Shown piece after piece: positions 1-9,724 of a stretch of DNA of 64,000 nucleotides. The stretch comes from Polaribacter vadi. GTDB taxonomy: Bacteria > Bacteroidota > Bacteroidia > Flavobacteriales > Flavobacteriaceae. The notes beneath the pieces were generated by a model that had not been told where the DNA came from, searched no databases, and was given only the letters and a program-made list of their open reading frames with translations. The position numbers and the translations under genes were made by a program. Each line of letters starts with the position of its first letter. Positions within the stretch are counted from its first letter, which is position 1. The stretch spans positions 3,276,001 to 3,340,000 of the forward strand of contig NZ_CP017477.1 of assembly GCF_001761365.1 (NCBI RefSeq), in the 5' to 3' direction.

Positions 1-695
1 CAAGTTTTGTAAGAGATTATAATGAGAAATTTGGAATCGATAATTCAGAGGCAAATGTTATTTATAAAAAAGCAGCTGATTTTTTAAAGAACAAAAAATC
101 TAGTGAAATAGATACTCCAGAAGTACGCTATATCAAAGGCTTGATTAGAAAAGGAGAAGCAAGAGCTACCTGTCATTTTATCGGGATTCCTGATGCTCAA
201 ATTCATTTTATGGAGTTGCCTTTTTATGAAACAGGAGCTATTAAGAAAAATCCTGTTGGAGTTGCAGATGTGCAAATAACCGCTGATTTAATTGAAAAAA
301 TAAAGCCTCACCAAATATATGCAGCAGGAGATTTAGCAGATCCACATGGCACACATAAAGTTTGTTTAGATGCTGTTTTTTCATCCGTAAAAGAATTAAA
401 AGATAAAAAATTCATGAAAGATTGCTGGGTTTGGTTGTACAGAGGAGCTTGGCAAGAATGGGGTGTAGATGAAATAGAAATGGCAGTTCCAATGGGACCA
501 GGTCAAGTATTAGAAAAACGAAAAGGTATTTTTAAACATCAATCACAAAAAGATGGGGTGGTTTTTCAAGGAGCAGATAGTAGAGAATTTTGGCAACGAG
601 CAGAAGATAGAAATAAAGAAACTGCAGATTTGTATGATGCTTTAGGATTGGCTCATTATGCAGCTATGGAAGCTTTTGTAAGATGGCATTTTTAA
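1..695 (+). CDS. NagB/LmbE-type protein, C-terminal part (5' end outside window)
   Basis: The reading frame is open from the first bases (about residue 'SFVRDYNEKFG') to the TAA at 693-695, so this is the 3' part of a gene that begins before the window. The visible part has the PIG-L/LmbE deacetylase signature: 'GDLADPHGTHKVC' carries the DPHGTH metal-binding motif. Together with the preceding text it resembles the long Bacteroidota proteins in which a glucosamine-6-phosphate deaminase (NagB) domain is followed by an LmbE-like domain; the NagB part is not visible, so the fusion is inferred. The likely role is amino-sugar catabolism in the cytoplasm. The ATG at 141 is internal to the gene and not a real start. 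Confidence 0.75.
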   Translation, partial: SFVRDYNEKFGIDNSEANVIYKKAADFLKNKKSSEIDTPEVRYIKGLIRKGEARATCHFIGIPDAQIHFMELPFYETGAIKKNPVGVADVQITADLIEKIKPHQIYAAGDLADPHGTHKVCLDAVFSSVKELKDKKFMKDCWVWLYRGAWQEWGVDEIEMAVPMGPGQVLEKRKGIFKHQSQKDGVVFQGADSREFWQRAEDRNKETADLYDALGLAHYAAMEAFVRWHF

Positions 696-815
696 GTTTT
701 TAAGCTCTAAAAAAATACTTTAAATAAATTTACTTTCATCTTTATGAAAATTTATTTTTATGAAGCTGAGAGTTTTATTAATTTTAACGGCAAATAGGTT
801 TTTAAAAATATATAC

Positions 816-2723
816 ATGAGTAATTATCACATAAAACATTTAGAGGAATATTTTCAAGTATATAGAAAATCGATTCGAGAGCCAGAAAATTTTTGGGCAG
901 AAATAGCAGAAGAGCATTTTCTATGGAGAAAAAAATGGGATAAAGTTTTGGAATGGGATTTTACCAAGCCAGCAATAAAATGGTTTCAAGGCGCGCAATT
1001 AAACATTACAGAAAACTGTATTGATAGGCATTTAGGAACAAGAGCCAATAAAACAGCTATTTTATTTGAACCTAATAATCCAGAGGAACCAGCACAACAT
1101 ATTACGTATAAACAGTTATCAGAAAGAGTTAATCAATTTGCGAATGTTTTAAAAGAACAAGGCGTAAAAAAAGGCGATAGAGTTTGTATTTATGTGCCCA
1201 TGATTCCTGAATTGGCCATTGCAACATTGGCCTGTGCAAGAATTGGTGCGATTCATTCTGTCGTTTTTGCAGGCTTTTCATCAGCAGCATTATCTTCTAG
1301 AATTAACGATTCTGACTGTAAACTAGTCATTACAAGTGATGGCTCTTTTAGAGGAAAAAAATCAATCGATTTAAAAGGCATTGTAGATGAAGCTTTAGAA
1401 GATTGTGCAGGAGTTAAAACAGTTTTGGTTGTAAAAAGAATCAATTCTGACATACATATGAAAGAAGGAAGAGACCAATGGTTACAACCTTTGCTAGACA
1501 AAGCATCTAAAGAATGTATAGCAGAAACGATGGAAGCAGAAGATCCGTTATTTATTTTATATACGTCTGGTTCAACAGGAAAACCCAAAGGAATGGTGCA
1601 TACCACTGCTGGGTATATGGTGTATAGTGCCTATACTTTTAAAAACGCCTTTCAATATCAAGAAAATGATGTGTATTGGTGTACAGCAGATATAGGTTGG
1701 ATCACTGGACACTCATACATCGTTTATGGACCTTTGGCCAATGGAGCCACTACAGTTTTGTTTGAAGGCGTACCAAGTTATCCCGATTTTGGTCGTTTTT
1801 GGGAAATTGTACAAAAGCATAAAGTAACTCAATTTTATACAGCACCCACAGCCATTAGAGCTTTGGCAAAACACGGAACAGAATTGGTGGATCAATACGA
1901 TTTATCAACCTTAAAAGTTTTAGGTTCTGTTGGAGAACCGATCAATGAAGAAGCTTGGCATTGGTATAATGATACGATTGGGAAAAAGAAAAGTCCGATT
2001 ATAGATACTTGGTGGCAAACAGAAACTGGTGGAATTATGATCACCCCAATTCCTTATGTAACTCCAACAAAACCAACGTATGCAACCTTGCCTTTTATAG
2101 GAGTTCAGCCTGCTTTAATGGATGAAAATGGACAAGAATTAAAAGGAAATCAAGTTGAAGGAAGATTGTGTATAAAATTTCCTTGGCCAAGTATGGCAAG
2201 AACTATTTGGGGCAACCACAAACGTTATAAAGAAACGTATTTTTCTGCTTACGAAAATATGTATTTTACAGGAGATGGCGCTTTAAGAGATGAAGTTGGG
2301 TATTATAGAATTACTGGTAGAGTAGATGATGTAATTATTGTTTCTGGACATAATTTAGGAACTGCACCCATTGAAGACGCTATAAATGAACATCCTGCAG
2401 TTGCAGAATCTGCGATTGTTGGTTTTCCACACGACATTAAAGGAAGTGCATTGTATGGCTATGTAACTTTAAAAGATATTGGAGAAAGTAGAGATCACAA
2501 TAATTTAAGAAAGGAAATTAACCAATTAATTACAGACAGAATTGGGCCGATTGCAAAACTAGATAAAATTCAATTTTCTGAAGGCTTACCAAAAACACGT
2601 TCAGGAAAAATTATGCGACGTATTTTACGCAAAATAGCGTCAAACGAAATGGATAATTTAGGTGATATTTCTACGTTGTTAAATCCTGAAGTTGTACAGA
2701 ATATTATTGAAAATAAATTGTAA
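816..2723 (+). CDS. acs: Acetyl-CoA synthetase (AMP-forming)
   Basis: A 635-residue protein of the usual length for Acs, which activates acetate to acetyl-CoA through acetyl-AMP in the cytoplasm. Visible motifs are the adenylate-forming P-loop 'YTSGSTGKPKGMVH' (about residues 249-262), the 'TWWQTETGG' motif, the 'TGDGA' hinge region and the C-terminal 'LPKTRSGKIMRR', which contains the catalytic lysine that is acetylated in other Acs proteins. The N-terminus starts with a typical ACAS_N segment. It lies 31 nt upstream of the mannonate genes on the same strand, so co-transcription is possible. I found no clear TAnnTTTG promoter in the 120 nt before it. Confidence 0.95.
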   Translation: MSNYHIKHLEEYFQVYRKSIREPENFWAEIAEEHFLWRKKWDKVLEWDFTKPAIKWFQGAQLNITENCIDRHLGTRANKTAILFEPNNPEEPAQHITYKQLSERVNQFANVLKEQGVKKGDRVCIYVPMIPELAIATLACARIGAIHSVVFAGFSSAALSSRINDSDCKLVITSDGSFRGKKSIDLKGIVDEALEDCAGVKTVLVVKRINSDIHMKEGRDQWLQPLLDKASKECIAETMEAEDPLFILYTSGSTGKPKGMVHTTAGYMVYSAYTFKNAFQYQENDVYWCTADIGWITGHSYIVYGPLANGATTVLFEGVPSYPDFGRFWEIVQKHKVTQFYTAPTAIRALAKHGTELVDQYDLSTLKVLGSVGEPINEEAWHWYNDTIGKKKSPIIDTWWQTETGGIMITPIPYVTPTKPTYATLPFIGVQPALMDENGQELKGNQVEGRLCIKFPWPSMARTIWGNHKRYKETYFSAYENMYFTGDGALRDEVGYYRITGRVDDVIIVSGHNLGTAPIEDAINEHPAVAESAIVGFPHDIKGSALYGYVTLKDIGESRDHNNLRKEINQLITDRIGPIAKLDKIQFSEGLPKTRSGKIMRRILRKIASNEMDNLGDISTLLNPEVVQNIIENKL

Positions 2724-2754
2724 GAGTATTAAAGAATAAACTAAATCAAATTTA

Positions 2755-3582
2755 ATGAGTAAAACAATTGTAGTAACTGGTGCTGGTGGAGTTTTATGTA
2801 GCACATTAGCAAAAGCTTTAGCGAAAGAAGGAAATAAAGTCGCTGTTTTAGACTTAAGAAAAGAAGCAGCAGATAAAGTTGCTGAGGAAATAAATGCTGA
2901 TGGAGGACAAGCAATTGGACTCGCAGCAAATGTTTTAGAGAAAGATTCTTTAGAGCAGGCAAAAAAACAAGTAAATGCAATATTTGGAAAAGTAGATATT
3001 TTGGTCAATGGTGCAGGAGGGAATCATCCTTTAGGAACCACTTCAAATCCGTTTTTAGAAGCTGCAGATTTAGCAAATAAAACAGAAGGTTTTAAAACTT
3101 TTTTCGATTTAGATATCAGTGGAATTCAATTCACTTTCAACTTAAATTTTATTGGAACTTTATTACCTACACAAGTTTTTGCTGTAGATATGATTGGGAG
3201 AGAAAATTGTTCGGTTTTAAATATTTCCTCTATGAATGCATTTACACCTTTAACAAAAATACCAGCTTATAGTGCTGCAAAAGCGGCTGTTTCTAATTTT
3301 ACACAATGGTTAGCTGTCCATTTTTCTCAAGTAGGAATTCGAGTAAATGCTTTGGCACCAGGCTTTTTTCTGACAGATCAAAATAGAAGTTTATTAACTG
3401 AAGAAGATGGATCTTTAACAAAAAGAGGTCAGCAAATTATAGATCAAACACCTATGAATCGTTATGGAACTCCAGAAGATTTAGTAGGTACAACTTTATG
3501 GTTATGTGGAGATGGTTCTAAATTTGTAACAGGAGTTGTTGTGCCAATAGATGGTGGATTCGCAGCATATAGTGGCGTTTAA
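2755..3582 (+). CDS. SDR-family D-mannonate oxidoreductase (fructuronate reductase type)
   Basis: A 275-residue short-chain dehydrogenase/reductase. The N-terminal 'VTGAGG' NAD(P)-binding turn, the 'NGAGG' motif after strand 4, the catalytic Ser in 'NISSMNAF' and 'YSAAK' (Tyr/Lys) are all visible. The C-terminus '[17 protein letters not shown]' is typical of SDRs that interconvert fructuronate and mannonate in Bacteroidota. The specific substrate is inferred from the gene 11 nt downstream, uxuA. This type replaces the unrelated long-chain UxuB of E. coli. It acts in the cytoplasm on glucuronate or alginate-derived uronic acids. Confidence 0.85.
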   Translation: MSKTIVVTGAGGVLCSTLAKALAKEGNKVAVLDLRKEAADKVAEEINADGGQAIGLAANVLEKDSLEQAKKQVNAIFGKVDILVNGAGGNHPLGTTSNPFLEAADLANKTEGFKTFFDLDISGIQFTFNLNFIGTLLPTQVFAVDMIGRENCSVLNISSMNAFTPLTKIPAYSAAKAAVSNFTQWLAVHFSQVGIRVNALAPGFFLTDQNRSLLTEEDGSLTKRGQQIIDQTPMNRYGTPEDLVGTTLWLCGDGSKFVTGVVVPIDGGFAAYSGV

Positions 3583-3593
3583 AAAATATAAAG

Positions 3594-4784
3594 ATGATAG
3601 AAAAATTAGAACAAACTTGGAGATGGTATGGACCCAATGATCCAGTTACTTTACAAGATATAAAACAAACTGGTGCAACAGGAATTGTTTCTGCATTACA
3701 TCACATAAAAAACGGAGAAGTTTGGACTGTTGATGAAATTCAGAAAAGAAAAGATGCTATAGAAAAAGTCGGATTGTCTTGGTCTGTTGTAGAATCTGTT
3801 CCAATCCACGAAAATATTAAAACGAAATCTGGCGATTATCAGAAATATTATAATAATTATAAGCAAACGTTAACCAATCTTGGTAAATGTGGAATTGACA
3901 TTGTATGTTATAATTTTATGCCAGTTTTAGATTGGACAAGAACAGATTTAGATTTTGAAGTTTCTGATCAATCAACAGCATTACGTTTTGAAGTTGATGC
4001 CTTTGCAGCATTTGAGCTATACTTATTAAAACGTCCAGGAGCAGAAAATGATTATACAGAAGATCAACAAAAAAGAGCAAAATCTTTTTTTGAAAAATCA
4101 TCTAAAGAAGATCAAAAAAAATTAATTAACAATATAATTGCAGGTTTGCCTGGAGCAGAAGAAGGGTATACTTTAAAGGAATTCAATGCTATTTTAGCCA
4201 CTTACAATAACGTTGGTCCAAAAGAATTGAAAGCAAATTTATACTCATTTTTATCAGAAATAATTCCAGCAGCAGAAAATGCAGGAATTTTAATGTGCAT
4301 TCATCCAGATGATCCTCCTTTTCCAATTTTAGGATTGCCAAGAGTTGTATCAACTGAACAAGATATTGAGGATTTGTACAATGCTGTTCCATCCCCAAAT
4401 AACGGATTAACGTTCTGTACAGGATCTTTTGGAGTAAGAGCAGATAATGATTTAGCAGGAATGGTAAAGCGTTTAGGAGATAGAATTCATTTTATCCATT
4501 TAAGAGCTACAAAAAGAGATGCTGAAGGAAATTTTCATGAAGCAGACCATTTAGATGGTGATGTGGATATGTTTTCTGTGATGAAAGCTTTAATTTTAGA
4601 ACAAAAAAAACGTATTAAAGCTGGAAGAAAAGATTTTAGAATGCCTTTTAGACCAGATCATGGTCATAAAATGTTAGACGATTTAAAGAAAAAAACGAAT
4701 CCTGGTTATTCTGGAATTGGTCGTTTGCGAGGTTTAGCAGAATTACGTGGTTTAGAATTAGGAATTAGAAACTCTTTAGAATAA
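3594..4784 (+). CDS. uxuA: Mannonate dehydratase
   Basis: A 396-residue UxuA, which dehydrates D-mannonate to 2-keto-3-deoxygluconate. The start '[18 protein letters not shown]' and blocks '[15 protein letters not shown]', '[16 protein letters not shown]', '[11 protein letters not shown]' and '[13 protein letters not shown]' are strongly characteristic of the family; the His, Asp and Cys residues in these blocks bind the active-site metal. It is the last gene of a run with acs and the SDR, and is followed by a strong bidirectional terminator. No kdgK/kdgA are in the window, so the next steps must be encoded elsewhere. Confidence 0.95.
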   Translation: MIEKLEQTWRWYGPNDPVTLQDIKQTGATGIVSALHHIKNGEVWTVDEIQKRKDAIEKVGLSWSVVESVPIHENIKTKSGDYQKYYNNYKQTLTNLGKCGIDIVCYNFMPVLDWTRTDLDFEVSDQSTALRFEVDAFAAFELYLLKRPGAENDYTEDQQKRAKSFFEKSSKEDQKKLINNIIAGLPGAEEGYTLKEFNAILATYNNVGPKELKANLYSFLSEIIPAAENAGILMCIHPDDPPFPILGLPRVVSTEQDIEDLYNAVPSPNNGLTFCTGSFGVRADNDLAGMVKRLGDRIHFIHLRATKRDAEGNFHEADHLDGDVDMFSVMKALILEQKKRIKAGRKDFRMPFRPDHGHKMLDDLKKKTNPGYSGIGRLRGLAELRGLELGIRNSLE

Positions 4785-4842
4785 TAAGAAATTATAATTG
4801 CTGATAAATAAAAAAAAAGGAATATTAAGATATTTCCAAATC

Positions 4843-4877
4843 AATAAAAGCTCTTCAGTTTCTGAGGAGCTTTTATT
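4843..4877. terminator. Bidirectional intrinsic terminator
   Basis: A 16-bp stem (4843-4858 with 4862-4877, one G:U pair, loop TTT) has A-rich and T-rich flanks inside the arms. It sits between the convergent uxuA (+) and receptor (-) genes and can terminate both. Confidence 0.8.
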
Positions 4878-4984
4878 GGTTTAGTATTTATACTAAAGTT
4901 GATGAAAATAAAAAGCCAAAAGGAAAATAACGAGTAGAAATTTATCGTGTTTAGAGTATCAAGATGATAAAAAATTATCAATCC

Positions 4985-7483
4985 TTAAAACTCTTTTGCA
5001 CCAAATTCACTTTTAATAAATTTCGATTTATTTTTGTTAGAATTAAAATTATAGGATAAATTTAAACTGACCATATCAACTTCATAAACATAATTTGTGG
5101 TTGTAAAAAACGAACCTTGCTGTGAAGTTGTTATTCTTTGTTCATTGCTGCTTAACAAGCCCATATCAATATTTTGCCATTGTAAAGTGGCTGCTAATCT
5201 ATCCTCTAAAAATGTTTTCCTAAAAGTTAAATTAGGCGAATAAAATCTTGAATCTTTTCCTTGAGCAGTAACTCTTTCAGATAAATAATTCAGCGTAAAT
5301 TGCAAAGAAGCTGTCGTATTAAATTGATAAGTAGAGTTTAAATTAATGGAATATTGTGTTGAATTGTTGTCAATTGGCTCTGTAAAAGTAGTTCCATTTT
5401 CCTCATACGTAAAAGCGCCATTGATATCTAAATTAAAAATATTTACACCAATAAAATTACTCCATTTTTCTGTTGGTTTTAATTGGGCTCCTAATTCCAA
5501 ACCTAAAGATCTTCCTGTACCAACATTGGTGTAAATTCTGTCTAAAATAGTATCATTAAAAATTTTATTTACTCTATTTACCAAGTTTTTTACGTTTCTA
5601 AAATACGCAGTTGCATACACAGAATTCCCTTTTTTATAGCGTTTTGAAATCCCGATTTCAACCAAATCTACAAATTCTGGCAACAAATTTTTATCTCCTT
5701 GTTCCAAGGTTTCAGAATGCTCTCTTTCACGAAAAGGATTCATTTTAAAGGTAGTTGTTCTTTGAACTCTTTTACTGTAAGCTGCTTTTATGATCGCTTT
5801 ATTTTCTAGAGTGTAGGTAACAGTTGCAGAAGGGAATAGTTGCAGATAATCATAATTTATTACTTCAGGAGTTGTTTGGTTTGCACCTTGCAAAGTTAAT
5901 TCTCTATCCATTTTTTCCAAACGAAGTCCAGCAACATATTCCCATTTTTCTTTTTTGTTTGATACATTTACATATCCAGAATGTAAGGTTCTTTTCAGAT
6001 CTATTTGGCTAGTAAATTCAGGAACGGTTTCAAAAATACCTGTGGTGTTATTTCTTCTTGTGTATAAAAAATCTCCTTCATGATCTAAAAAACGGTATTG
6101 ATATCCAGTTTCTAATTTTCCAAAAGCAAAATCTGCGAACTCATAATCAACCCTAAACAACGTTCCAAAAAGTGGATTATCATTGGTGTTGTATTCATCT
6201 TGAAGAATTTGAGAAGTATCAGGAAAACCTAAATTTCTGTTGGTTGTTGGGCCACCCAAAAGAGTATATTCATATAAAAATGAAGTTGATAATTTTGAAT
6301 CATCTGCAAATTTATGAGCATAATCAAAACTTCCTAAAGCAAAATCGCTTGTTCTAATTCGTAGGTTTTCATTAAAATATTGAAACGTGTATAATCGATT
6401 ATTACTATCTGCAGGTTCAACAGCATTATTATCAAAATAAAGAATATTTGCTCTTCTGTCTTTGCTTCTTTTTCCTGCAAAAAATCCAACAGAAAACTCG
6501 TTGTTTTTATTTGGAGTATAATCTAAATTGATGTTTCCACTGTAGTTTTCTTCATCAAAAGAACGCTCTCCATCAGAAGGAAAACTTGTTTTTACATCAT
6601 TAATAATCGTAAAAACATCACCTTCTCTTCGTCCAGAAATATCATTTCTTTGGTAGCTTGCTCCTAAAGAAAAATTCCATTTGTCTTTTATGTAATTATA
6701 AGTTGCATCAATTCCATAACGTTTTGCGCTTTCAGAATTGTTATAACCTTCAATTGATGGAGCTCCAATTCGTGTATTTATTTGAGTAAAAGTTCCATTT
6801 AAAGCACCTTTTTTGGTGAAAATATTTAAAATTCCAGCTTTTCCTTCAGGATCGTATTTTGCAGATGGAGCAGTAATAACTTCTACTTTATCAATAGAAT
6901 TTGCTGGCAACTGACTCAAAATTGTTGCAGGATTTCCTTGCACAGGTTTTCCATTTAATAAAATGATAAAACCAGTAGTTCCTCTTAGAGAAATATCTCC
7001 AGTTCCGTTTACAGAAACAGAAGGCAGGTTTTTAATAACATCTGTTGCTGTGCCTCCTTGACTATTTTGAAAATTAGTAGCATCAAAAACTTGCTTGTCA
7101 ATTTTACTAACAACAGCAGCTCTTTCACCTTTAATTACAACTTCATTCAAAGAATTTCCTAAAGATAATTGTAAATTTCCAAGATTTTTTTCCTTCCCAG
7201 AAAACACAATATTCTCTAATTTCTTAGGTTGATAACCAATAAAAGAAATTTCAATTAAATACGTTCCAGATTTTAATTTATCAAAAGAAAAAACACCATT
7301 TATGTTAGTGACAACTCCAGTTATTAAGGTTTTTGGAGATTGAGAATACAAAGCAACTGTTGCGTATTCAAGAGGGGTGTTATCTTCTTTGTCTAAAATT
7401 GTACCTGTTAATTGTGCAAATACAGCTTGATTTGCACATAAAAATAAGACAAATAAGAATGATTTTTTTAAGTGATTTTTCAT
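4985..7483 (-). CDS. TonB-dependent receptor-like outer-membrane beta-barrel protein
   Basis: An 832-residue protein with a signal peptide (hydrophobic segment ending '...NQAVFA'), a CarboxypepD_reg-like domain (about residues 25-105, 'GTILDKEDNTPLEYATV'), a plug region (about 120-220, 'IKNLPSVSVNGTGDISLRG' and 'IEVITAPSAKYDPEGKAGI-like' text) and a large C-terminal barrel. This is the OMP_b-brl_3 type, not a SusC: no SusD partner is present. It lies 8 nt downstream of the FGE-like gene on the minus strand and is probably co-transcribed with it. The substrate is unknown. I did not see a strict TonB box after the signal peptide. Confidence 0.85.
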   Translation of the reverse strand: MKNHLKKSFLFVLFLCANQAVFAQLTGTILDKEDNTPLEYATVALYSQSPKTLITGVVTNINGVFSFDKLKSGTYLIEISFIGYQPKKLENIVFSGKEKNLGNLQLSLGNSLNEVVIKGERAAVVSKIDKQVFDATNFQNSQGGTATDVIKNLPSVSVNGTGDISLRGTTGFIILLNGKPVQGNPATILSQLPANSIDKVEVITAPSAKYDPEGKAGILNIFTKKGALNGTFTQINTRIGAPSIEGYNNSESAKRYGIDATYNYIKDKWNFSLGASYQRNDISGRREGDVFTIINDVKTSFPSDGERSFDEENYSGNINLDYTPNKNNEFSVGFFAGKRSKDRRANILYFDNNAVEPADSNNRLYTFQYFNENLRIRTSDFALGSFDYAHKFADDSKLSTSFLYEYTLLGGPTTNRNLGFPDTSQILQDEYNTNDNPLFGTLFRVDYEFADFAFGKLETGYQYRFLDHEGDFLYTRRNNTTGIFETVPEFTSQIDLKRTLHSGYVNVSNKKEKWEYVAGLRLEKMDRELTLQGANQTTPEVINYDYLQLFPSATVTYTLENKAIIKAAYSKRVQRTTTFKMNPFREREHSETLEQGDKNLLPEFVDLVEIGISKRYKKGNSVYATAYFRNVKNLVNRVNKIFNDTILDRIYTNVGTGRSLGLELGAQLKPTEKWSNFIGVNIFNLDINGAFTYEENGTTFTEPIDNNSTQYSINLNSTYQFNTTASLQFTLNYLSERVTAQGKDSRFYSPNLTFRKTFLEDRLAATLQWQNIDMGLLSSNEQRITTSQQGSFFTTTNYVYEVDMVSLNLSYNFNSNKNKSKFIKSEFGAKEF

Positions 7484-7491
7484 AAAATACT

Positions 7492-8592
7492 TTATTCTGA
7501 AGCTAACATTTCTGGAGTGGCAACCGTTCTAAAACCAACATGGTCTGAGCCAGAATCTATAGCAACTCCCATTTTTGCCGAGATTCTAAAACTTGCACAA
7601 TACGATTCGTGGCATAAAAAAGAACCACCTTTCATAACATGTTCAACTTGATAAGGATTGCTTGGGCTGTAAGATTTACTAGCACCTTTTGGATTTATGA
7701 TTGGTTTAGAAATATCAATTTCTTTGTAATGATTTACGTTGAACAAATCGCTTGTAATTTCCCAAACATTTCCAGCCATATCAAACAAACCAATGCTATT
7801 TGCAGGATAAGATTTTACTGGAGAAATAAATTCAAAACCATCTACAGATTCATTTTTTGAAGGGAAAGTTCCTTGCCAAGTATTTGCATTTGCATCTAAA
7901 ATAGTTTTATCATTTCCCCAAGTAAAAATGGCATCTGTATTTTTTCCTTGAGCAGCAGCTTCCCATTCAGCTTCAGTTGGTAAACGTCTGTTAGCCCATT
8001 TGCAATAAGCTAAAGCATCCTCTAAAGCAATATGCACCACAGGAAAATCATCTTTACCTTCTATATTAGATTCTGGTCCTTCAGGATGTTTCCAATCTGC
8101 ACCAATTTTCCACGTCCACCATTGTGCATAATTTTCCATGTTTACAACAGCGTTTACTTTTTTATTAAAAATTAAACTTCCAGGTTGTAAAATTGAATCG
8201 TGAGGTTTTGGAGTATCTGAAGGTAATTGCGCTTTCATTTCTTCCCAATTAATTTTGCGCTCAGCAACAGTTATATATTTTGTGGCTGCAACAAATTCTT
8301 TAAATTGTTTATTGGTAACTTCAGTTATATCCATAAAAAAACCATCTACAGTAACTTCGTGCGCAGGTTTCTCTCTTGGCATTGCATATGTATCAGTTTC
8401 TTTTGCGCCTTGTAAAAATGTTTTTCCAGCTACCCAAATCATGTTTTCAGGAGTTTTTACAGCTATTTTTTCTTTTTTTCCTTCGGATAAATTTGTTACT
8501 GATTTATCTTTTTTGCAACTACTCAATGCAAGAAAACAAACAATAAAAAGCGAACTATACGTTTTTAAAAGATTTTTTTTATGGGTATACAT
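7492..8592 (-). CDS. Exported formylglycine-generating-enzyme (SUMF1-family) lipoprotein
   Basis: A 366-residue SUMF1/FGE-sulfatase domain protein. The N-terminus has a hydrophobic segment ending in the lipobox 'LSSC', so it is probably a lipoprotein. Family motifs include 'GFFMDITEVTNKQFKEF', 'RRLPTEAEWEAAAQG', 'DMAGNVWEIT' and the C-terminal 'GSDHVGFRT'. Unlike many SUMF1 relatives it keeps both catalytic cysteines of true FGE, in 'GSFLCHESYCASFR' (about Cys327 and Cys332). This suggests aerobic conversion of a sulfatase Cys to formylglycine outside the cytoplasm. No sulfatase is in the window, so the client is unknown. It is the first gene of a probable operon with the receptor downstream. 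Confidence 0.85.
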   Translation of the reverse strand: MYTHKKNLLKTYSSLFIVCFLALSSCKKDKSVTNLSEGKKEKIAVKTPENMIWVAGKTFLQGAKETDTYAMPREKPAHEVTVDGFFMDITEVTNKQFKEFVAATKYITVAERKINWEEMKAQLPSDTPKPHDSILQPGSLIFNKKVNAVVNMENYAQWWTWKIGADWKHPEGPESNIEGKDDFPVVHIALEDALAYCKWANRRLPTEAEWEAAAQGKNTDAIFTWGNDKTILDANANTWQGTFPSKNESVDGFEFISPVKSYPANSIGLFDMAGNVWEITSDLFNVNHYKEIDISKPIINPKGASKSYSPSNPYQVEHVMKGGSFLCHESYCASFRISAKMGVAIDSGSDHVGFRTVATPEMLASE

Positions 8593-8684
8593 TTTTGTGA
8601 ATTTTAGAGTGATAAAGGTAATAATTCCTTTTCATAAGACGAACTAATAAACTGAATTATTTATTAAAATAAACTACTAGTACA

Positions 8685-8720
8685 TACCAGTTGTTTATTT
8701 GGTAAAAAAGAATATATTTG
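8685..8720 (+). promoter_or_regulatory. Promoter with overlapping inverted-repeat operator for the gal regulator operon
   Basis: A -33 TTG (8691-8693) and a perfect -7 box TATATTTG (8713-8720) are separated by 19 nt, the Bacteroidota arrangement. The inverted repeat TACCA-N10-TGGTA (8685-8689 and 8700-8704) covers the -33 element, as expected for a repressor site. The predicted transcription start falls at about 8724-8728, on top of the first possible start codon. Confidence 0.65.
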
Positions 8721-8724
8721 TAAC

Positions 8725-9723
8725 GTGGGAATCGTGAAATTAAAAAAGGAAAGTAAAACACCAAAATACAGGCAAATTATTGCTTCTATTGAAAACGCTA
8801 TTGTAAAAGGCGAGTTACAAAAAGGCGATAAGCTACCTTCTTTAAATGTCATTAAAAACAAACATTCTCTTTCTAGAGATACAGTATTAACGGCTTTTAA
8901 TGACTTAAAAAATAGAGGAATTATAAATTCTGTTGTTGGTAAAGGCTATTATGTTTCTTCTGTTGATGTAAAATTAAAGCAGAAAATTTTTGTGCTTTTC
9001 GATGAATTAAATTCCTTTAAAGAAGATTTATACAACGCTTTTTTAACTAATTTAGGAAGTCATATTGAAGTTGAGATTTATTTTCATCACTTTAATATAA
9101 ACATTTTTAATAAGTTGATAAACGACAATGTTGGTAATTATAGTTCTTATGTAATTATGCCTGCTAATTTGAAAAAGACACAAGATTCCATAAAGAATTT
9201 ACCAAATGATAAAGTGTTTATTTTAGATCAAATTCATGAAGATTTAAATGAATATCCTGCAGTGTATCAGAATTTTGAAAAAGATATTTTTACAGGATTA
9301 GAAAGCGTTTTAGAGAAGTTGCTTCATTATAAAAATTTAATATTATTATATAATGATGACAAACAACCTAAAGGTATTTTAGATGGATTTTTATCATTTT
9401 GTAAACAATACAATTTACAGCATGAATTTTTGGATTCTTTAAACGATAGAAAACCCAAAAATGGAGAAATATTTATTATTTTAGACGATAAGAACCTTAT
9501 TAGAGTCATTAAAAAAATCAAAGAAGAGCAATTAATTTTAGCAAAAGATGTGGGCATCATTTCTGTAAATGATACGATTTTAAAAGAAGTCGTAGAAAAC
9601 GGAATTACCACAATTTCTACAGATTTTAATTTGATGGGAAAAAAATTAGCGCAAATGATTTTAAATGATGAAAAAATTAAGGTTGAAAATCCGAGTCGTT
9701 TAATTTTAAGAAAATCGTTATAA
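8725..9723 (+). CDS. GntR-family regulator with periplasmic-binding-protein-like sensor domain
   Basis: A 332-residue regulator. Residues about 10-80 form a GntR winged helix ('PKYRQIIASIENAIVKGELQ', 'GDKLPSLNVI', 'SRDTVLTAFNDLKNRGII'). The remainder (about 88-332) resembles a LacI/AraR-type sugar sensor, ending 'STDFNLMGKKLAQMIL'. The start is GTG at 8725 or GTG at 8734 (giving 'MKLKKESK'). The promoter -7 box ends at 8720, so the transcript is leaderless or nearly so. It is followed without a gap by galM, galK and galT and probably controls them in response to galactose or a derivative; this is inferred from position. Confidence 0.85.
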   Translation: MGIVKLKKESKTPKYRQIIASIENAIVKGELQKGDKLPSLNVIKNKHSLSRDTVLTAFNDLKNRGIINSVVGKGYYVSSVDVKLKQKIFVLFDELNSFKEDLYNAFLTNLGSHIEVEIYFHHFNINIFNKLINDNVGNYSSYVIMPANLKKTQDSIKNLPNDKVFILDQIHEDLNEYPAVYQNFEKDIFTGLESVLEKLLHYKNLILLYNDDKQPKGILDGFLSFCKQYNLQHEFLDSLNDRKPKNGEIFIILDDKNLIRVIKKIKEEQLILAKDVGIISVNDTILKEVVENGITTISTDFNLMGKKLAQMILNDEKIKVENPSRLILRKSL

Positions 9724-9724
9724 A

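Noticed and set aside
1253-1606. Minus-strand ORF opposite acs
   Set aside because: Antisense to conserved Acs motifs, no independent support.
4985-8592. Polysaccharide utilisation locus (SusC/SusD type)
   Set aside because: No SusD, no glycoside hydrolase and no sulfatase are present; the receptors at 4985 and 30400 are of the outer-membrane beta-barrel type without SusC features.
8255-8647. 130-codon + strand ORF opposite the FGE-like gene
   Set aside because: It is antisense to well-conserved SUMF1 coding sequence and has no family resemblance.
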